DNA from: Picocystis sp. L7
Taxonomy: Eukaryota > Chlorophyta > Picocystophyceae > Picocystales > Picocystaceae
Assembly (NCBI GenBank): GCA_020975725.1
Contig: QXJR01000012.1
Span: forward strand, 248,001-312,000
Direction of reading: 5' to 3'
Length of the DNA stretch: 64,000 nucleotides
Position numbers and translations under genes: made by a program. Below are positions 61,701 through 64,000 of this stretch, one piece after another; the first letter of the stretch is position 1; every line of letters starts with the position of its first letter. The notes beneath the pieces were generated by a model. The model was not told the DNA's origin. It was given only the letters and a program-made list of their open reading frames with translations, and ran no database searches.

Positions 61701-63025
61701 ATCAGATGTTTTTGCTTGCTTTCTGTGAGTTGAAATGTCACCATTGCACACTGGTTGTAAGCTAGCTGTCCTGCCGAAGTCCCCACATCTCTGAGCAGAC
61801 AATCTGCCAGGTTATGAGAGACCAAAGCAAGTTCATCATCAGACACCGCCGAAAAAACCAGTCTATTCAAAAATCCAACTACACCATGTCTGCTTCCACA
61901 TACTACTTCCTCGATGCATTGGGCAACAGGCAACAATCCAAAGCGACGATGCTCATCGATGTAGACTCGAAGTGAGAACGACAGCTTGCGAAGTACCTCT
62001 AAATCAGCAGCTGCTATCTCTTCGAACACATCCTTGAGGACAGAGACTTTCTGGACCTGCAAAATGTTGCAAATGGCAAAGTTCTTGGCCAAGCTTAGTT
62101 TGGAGTTCACCAGGAAGGTCAGCAGCAGTAGCAGTATCTTCCTTTGACAAGTACTTTGTGCCTCGTATTCACAGCCGACACAGAGCTGCTCGACCTCTAC
62201 AAAAAATCTTTCTACAGGAACAGAACCAGCATTGAGGCTGAATGTCATCAAATGGACACAGTCCATGAAACGGGCAGGGGAAGCAAGAGCCAGAAAGAGG
62301 TTGCACATGATCTCCCTACTTGCAAACTCCACGTCCCGGCATAATTGGCAAAGATTCACAAGAACGGCACCGTGCTGACAAGCATATCTAGTCACACAAT
62401 CTACATCTAGTTTGGAAAGGTTCTCCAGCAGGTTGCGTAATTTCATGGCTGCCGCCTGCGCCTGGATTGGGGACAAGCCCAGACGGAGGCACACATCTAG
62501 TTTTTCGAAGAAGAGCTCCCATTCCCAATCCTCGTACAGCCACTGTTCCACGACGACCCCTGCAATGCCTTGTTCTGCTCCAGACACACCAGCGAGGGCC
62601 GTTTTGACATGTGGGGGGAGTCGATGATGGAGCATGGCCATGCACCAGCAGATGGGTTCCAAGAGTTCCATGGTTCCTCGAGCATTGTTTCGTTTCCTAT
62701 CGTCACGTTTTCCTTCAGGTTTCGCCATGCTCATGATTCTCTGGGCCATTTTTTGCAGTAGTTTGCTGGCGTGCACCGCTCGGCTTTCGACGTGTGCTTC
62801 GGTGGTGGTTCCGGTCCATCTGGTACCATCGGAGTCCTGGTCGTTTCTCTCGTCCCCTCGTTCGACCCATTCGATCCCTTTTCTGATGTTCCTCTGTGCT
62901 CTGTAGATTTGATCTTCCACATCGAACCCGTCCTGGTTTCCATCCTCGAGCGTTTGGAGTGCCTCTTCCACTCGCACGCACCAGTTGGGCGTCGTGTCCC
63001 CTTGGTTCCACGGCTCCAGTTCCAT
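58775..63025 (-). CDS. FANCI: FANCI-like Fanconi anaemia protein
   Basis: A 1416-residue single-exon protein, all-helical by eye with many Leu-rich repeats, close to FANCI in length (human 1328). Segments that align by order with FANCI include ATYQHLSSLLQG...VLMQQLLSYSCLHS...KKRLKLIEPLPLFLQCLL (matching the FANCI region LYEGFYDVL...LLSQL...ISLQEPLDYLLCCI). FANCI pairs with FANCD2 as a monoubiquitinated clamp on DNA at crosslinks. The C-terminus is Lys/Arg-rich with SKGKKRQTRSKRKRS, then an acidic end (EYGSEDEEDDYRDLEDFI). The family call rests on remembered pattern, not an alignment; a FANCD2-like or other ARM-repeat protein is possible. The ATG at 63025 heads the frame. Confidence 0.6.
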   Translation of the reverse strand: MELEPWNQGDTTPNWCVRVEEALQTLEDGNQDGFDVEDQIYRAQRNIRKGIEWVERGDERNDQDSDGTRWTGTTTEAHVESRAVHASKLLQKMAQRIMSMAKPEGKRDDRKRNNARGTMELLEPICWCMAMLHHRLPPHVKTALAGVSGAEQGIAGVVVEQWLYEDWEWELFFEKLDVCLRLGLSPIQAQAAAMKLRNLLENLSKLDVDCVTRYACQHGAVLVNLCQLCRDVEFASREIMCNLFLALASPARFMDCVHLMTFSLNAGSVPVERFFVEVEQLCVGCEYEAQSTCQRKILLLLLTFLVNSKLSLAKNFAICNILQVQKVSVLKDVFEEIAAADLEVLRKLSFSLRVYIDEHRRFGLLPVAQCIEEVVCGSRHGVVGFLNRLVFSAVSDDELALVSHNLADCLLRDVGTSAGQLAYNQCAMVTFQLTESKQKHLMKALIDPCKGWQEATNTLVNLCMFHIGTGGKASAFAVKLLCRLLEQGLGTACGMGTTITELFVPAMQQDAKTRLATYQHLSSLLQGTVTIDPVTYTGIEDVLMQQLLSYSCLHSSESTSSILCPSLCFRLHKKRLKLIEPLPLFLQCLLRTRRRGSRKRNRLARKTLSILQQLSNPLVLSKILGMQEGCKNPHPEAWLPAAYVVLPLLELLLNELALYSSSVGFSVEAMLEILSMHMVLSGESSTAHAELLPESKVLELNPVDNMSHYLSLDASLRILHECILAAKTVPEYQGGGTRKPVPPDLLAYTVALAAGKVKADKSATDVHLLKGIANKAIQLFILYSFDLHKPVDELESHRTIGSSACQIQHQEFVSASYLASLMRGSDDRQAPTCAKSKPDDNLLRGVENQNNDDALGEAGYNATSRLCVASLRLYSYIFHRLLDQGPGAIENVVDIAMAEEERKNAVKSAVKYAQPSAGKSVWNSAVQVASSCPLEGTRLSFTLSLRNAVVDLASKNDPDKVVLATELCRIVETLTPLAEREIGQLSLRLVDRKTPLVSRVPIVLLKLMWECPVSSPALLKSLLRGLFRSEEGHSIEQAVHQEAVGAVAKYAVHSLYSCFGVARGKALQIPDSYECGAIAFSEILSYLNQMLSSLQTQPEILSEACTAQSRKFAQVCSPFRWICLVVSGVESPLPADLVKATICFKDSSHQFLLLLLLCVKWVTGVQGQLLALAVQEKGRTSASSTLLAESSEVENPLDRQRWKPLVKALAACERLVSAIRFMIESDGFASWPSHRALPELRFEVEQFRLNRAKLFAWSEECGRRQLARNKQMQSDGPASSECSPVTCSMGDPFQLLADMLYNAMLEAEQADLQEYELVEVGGMDGGDPASQQPGEHSGKRRTKKAVVKSKGKKRQTRSKRKRSLNPYIDAVMAVPEYGSEDEEDDYRDLEDFIVCKPGKDYRRVMYKYSTAHDLSN

Positions 63026-63581
63026 CTCCGCCCCTCTTTCTTTCCACCCGTCTTCTTTCCTTCTCCTCGTTCGCTCGCTTTCGTTTCGTGATCACGTGTG
63101 GGTCCGTTCCATGCTGTTTGGAGGGATGGGACACCCGTTCGACTTGGGTTCGTGTGGGTCTGAGCGCGAGGGTGAGGGGGGGGAGGCATCCTGTCCCCCC
63201 CCCAAAGGCCGAGTCCAGGGATCTCTTCCTTCGAAACCACCCTCCATCCCCCTTTCCCACCCAAGTGAGGACGGGGTGGAAAGGGAAGGCGGATCCCAAT
63301 CGATCGGGTTTCCACGATGGGGAAGGTAGGGTGGATCCCTTCCCGCCTTCCTCCCTCCACCCCGCGAGAGGGGACACCCAGGGACGGACAGAGACCGACG
63401 GTCCACGAACGGTCCACACGAGACGGTTTCGTGGGGGAGGGATGGGGAAGGGTCGAAGAGGGACAGACGGTCCATGCCTGCACAGGGTGGGGTGGGGGGA
63501 CACCATCGCGACACAAAAGGTTACAACGCGCTCTTCGACCGGGGTGGACCTTGCAACGAACAACCATCGATACAAGAAGAA
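63026..63581. other. Divergent promoter, FANCI-like / GEMIN2
   Basis: 556 bp, GC-rich, no gene. GGACCGT/ACGGTCC motifs occur at 63397-63420 and 63468. Confidence 0.5.
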
Positions 63582-64000
63582 ATGGACGAAATGGATGAAG
63601 AAGAATGGGAAGAGGAAGAAGAGTGGGAAGAAGAAGAGGAAGAGGAAGACAGCGAGGATGAAATGGGACCCAAGAGGGCGTTCGAAGTGTATGGAGAACC
63701 CGAAGAAGGAACCGGACCGCCAGCCGACGGAGAAGAATACCTACGAAGAGTCATCGCAGAAGCGAAGAGGTATCCAGACGTGATGACCTCCGATGTAAAC
63801 CCGAGGAGATTCGACGATCGACGGACCAGCTACGTGCCCGAAACGAAGTGGGAACCTGAAACGAACGATGAACAATTGCACGAAGAAGATGATCAGCTCG
63901 AGATCCTGCGAGATTTTGCCCAGCTGCGCCTGCACATTGCCAGCATGAAACGAAACGCAGGAGAAGATGACGTCGAGATAGAAGAGCAATCCCTCCAGGA
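63582..64000 (+). CDS. GEMIN2: GEMIN2 (SIP1), N-terminal part (runs off the window)
   Basis: 139 codons visible from ATG 63582. After a long run of Glu and Trp (MDEMDEEEWEEEEEWEEEE) comes the Gemin2 signature GEEYLRRVIAEAKRYPDVMTSDVNPRRF (family: [26 protein letters not shown]). Gemin2 holds the Sm ring in the SMN complex during snRNP assembly in the cytoplasm. The rest of the gene lies beyond the window. It is divergent from the FANCI-like gene by 556 bp. The frame stays open upstream of the ATG, but the start fits the acidic beginning of the protein. Confidence 0.85.
   Translation, partial: MDEMDEEEWEEEEEWEEEEEEEDSEDEMGPKRAFEVYGEPEEGTGPPADGEEYLRRVIAEAKRYPDVMTSDVNPRRFDDRRTSYVPETKWEPETNDEQLHEEDDQLEILRDFAQLRLHIASMKRNAGEDDVEIEEQSLQ

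Overview
The window is nuclear DNA from a unicellular, plastid-bearing eukaryote, most likely a flagellated alga of the green lineage. Four things point there. There are two transcription factors with plant-type tandem AP2 domains, a plant-type ACT-domain kinase and a RUS/DUF647 protein. There is a plastid-type ribosomal protein bL28 with a presequence. There is a ciliary WD40 protein (CFAP52), so the organism can build a flagellum. The usual poly(A) signal looks like AATAAA rather than the TGTAA of core chlorophytes. No species can be named from the sequence alone.

The genome is compact. About 30 genes lie in 64 kb, mostly with no intron or one. The introns I could place are short (93-179 nt, one of 368 nt) and almost always near the 5' end. 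Neighbours alternate strand. Tail-to-tail pairs are separated by only about 20-85 nt. Head-to-head pairs share GC-rich promoters of 0.3-1.3 kb with a recurring motif vocabulary.

Layout. 0-7 kb: a partial mTERF gene, an apparently intact piggyBac-type DNA transposon with palindromic ends, and an OTUB-type deubiquitinase. 7-17 kb: cytochrome b5, a DUF4864-like protein, SRP54, a C2H2 zinc-finger protein, a small membrane protein and the AAA ATPase AFG2/SPATA5. 17-19.7 kb: an AT-richer gene-poor stretch. 19.8-27.6 kb: PRP3, RUS/DUF647, an EEF2KMT-like methyltransferase, a TPR-like membrane protein and CFAP52. 27.6-31.4 kb: a second AT-richer gene-poor island. 31.4-37 kb: the ACT-domain kinase, plastid bL28, a YchJ-like protein and a coiled-coil protein. 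37-49 kb: two tandem-AP2 factors flanking ribosomal protein eS30, a ShKT/aldo-keto-reductase-like secreted protein and a kelch membrane protein. 49-64 kb: an unknown protein, a GYF-PIN protein (SWT1-like), an ER-type UBC6/UBE2J E2, two eight-cysteine secreted proteins flanking a zinc-finger gene, a FANCI-like protein and the start of GEMIN2.

Most genes are unrelated housekeeping functions (secretion, splicing and snRNP assembly, translation, ubiquitin, DNA repair), so this is not a functional cluster. The most distinctive items are the pair of secreted proteins with the same lipid-transfer-like cysteine order, the shared promoter motifs, the piggyBac element, and the aldo-keto-reductase domain that seems to lack catalytic residues.
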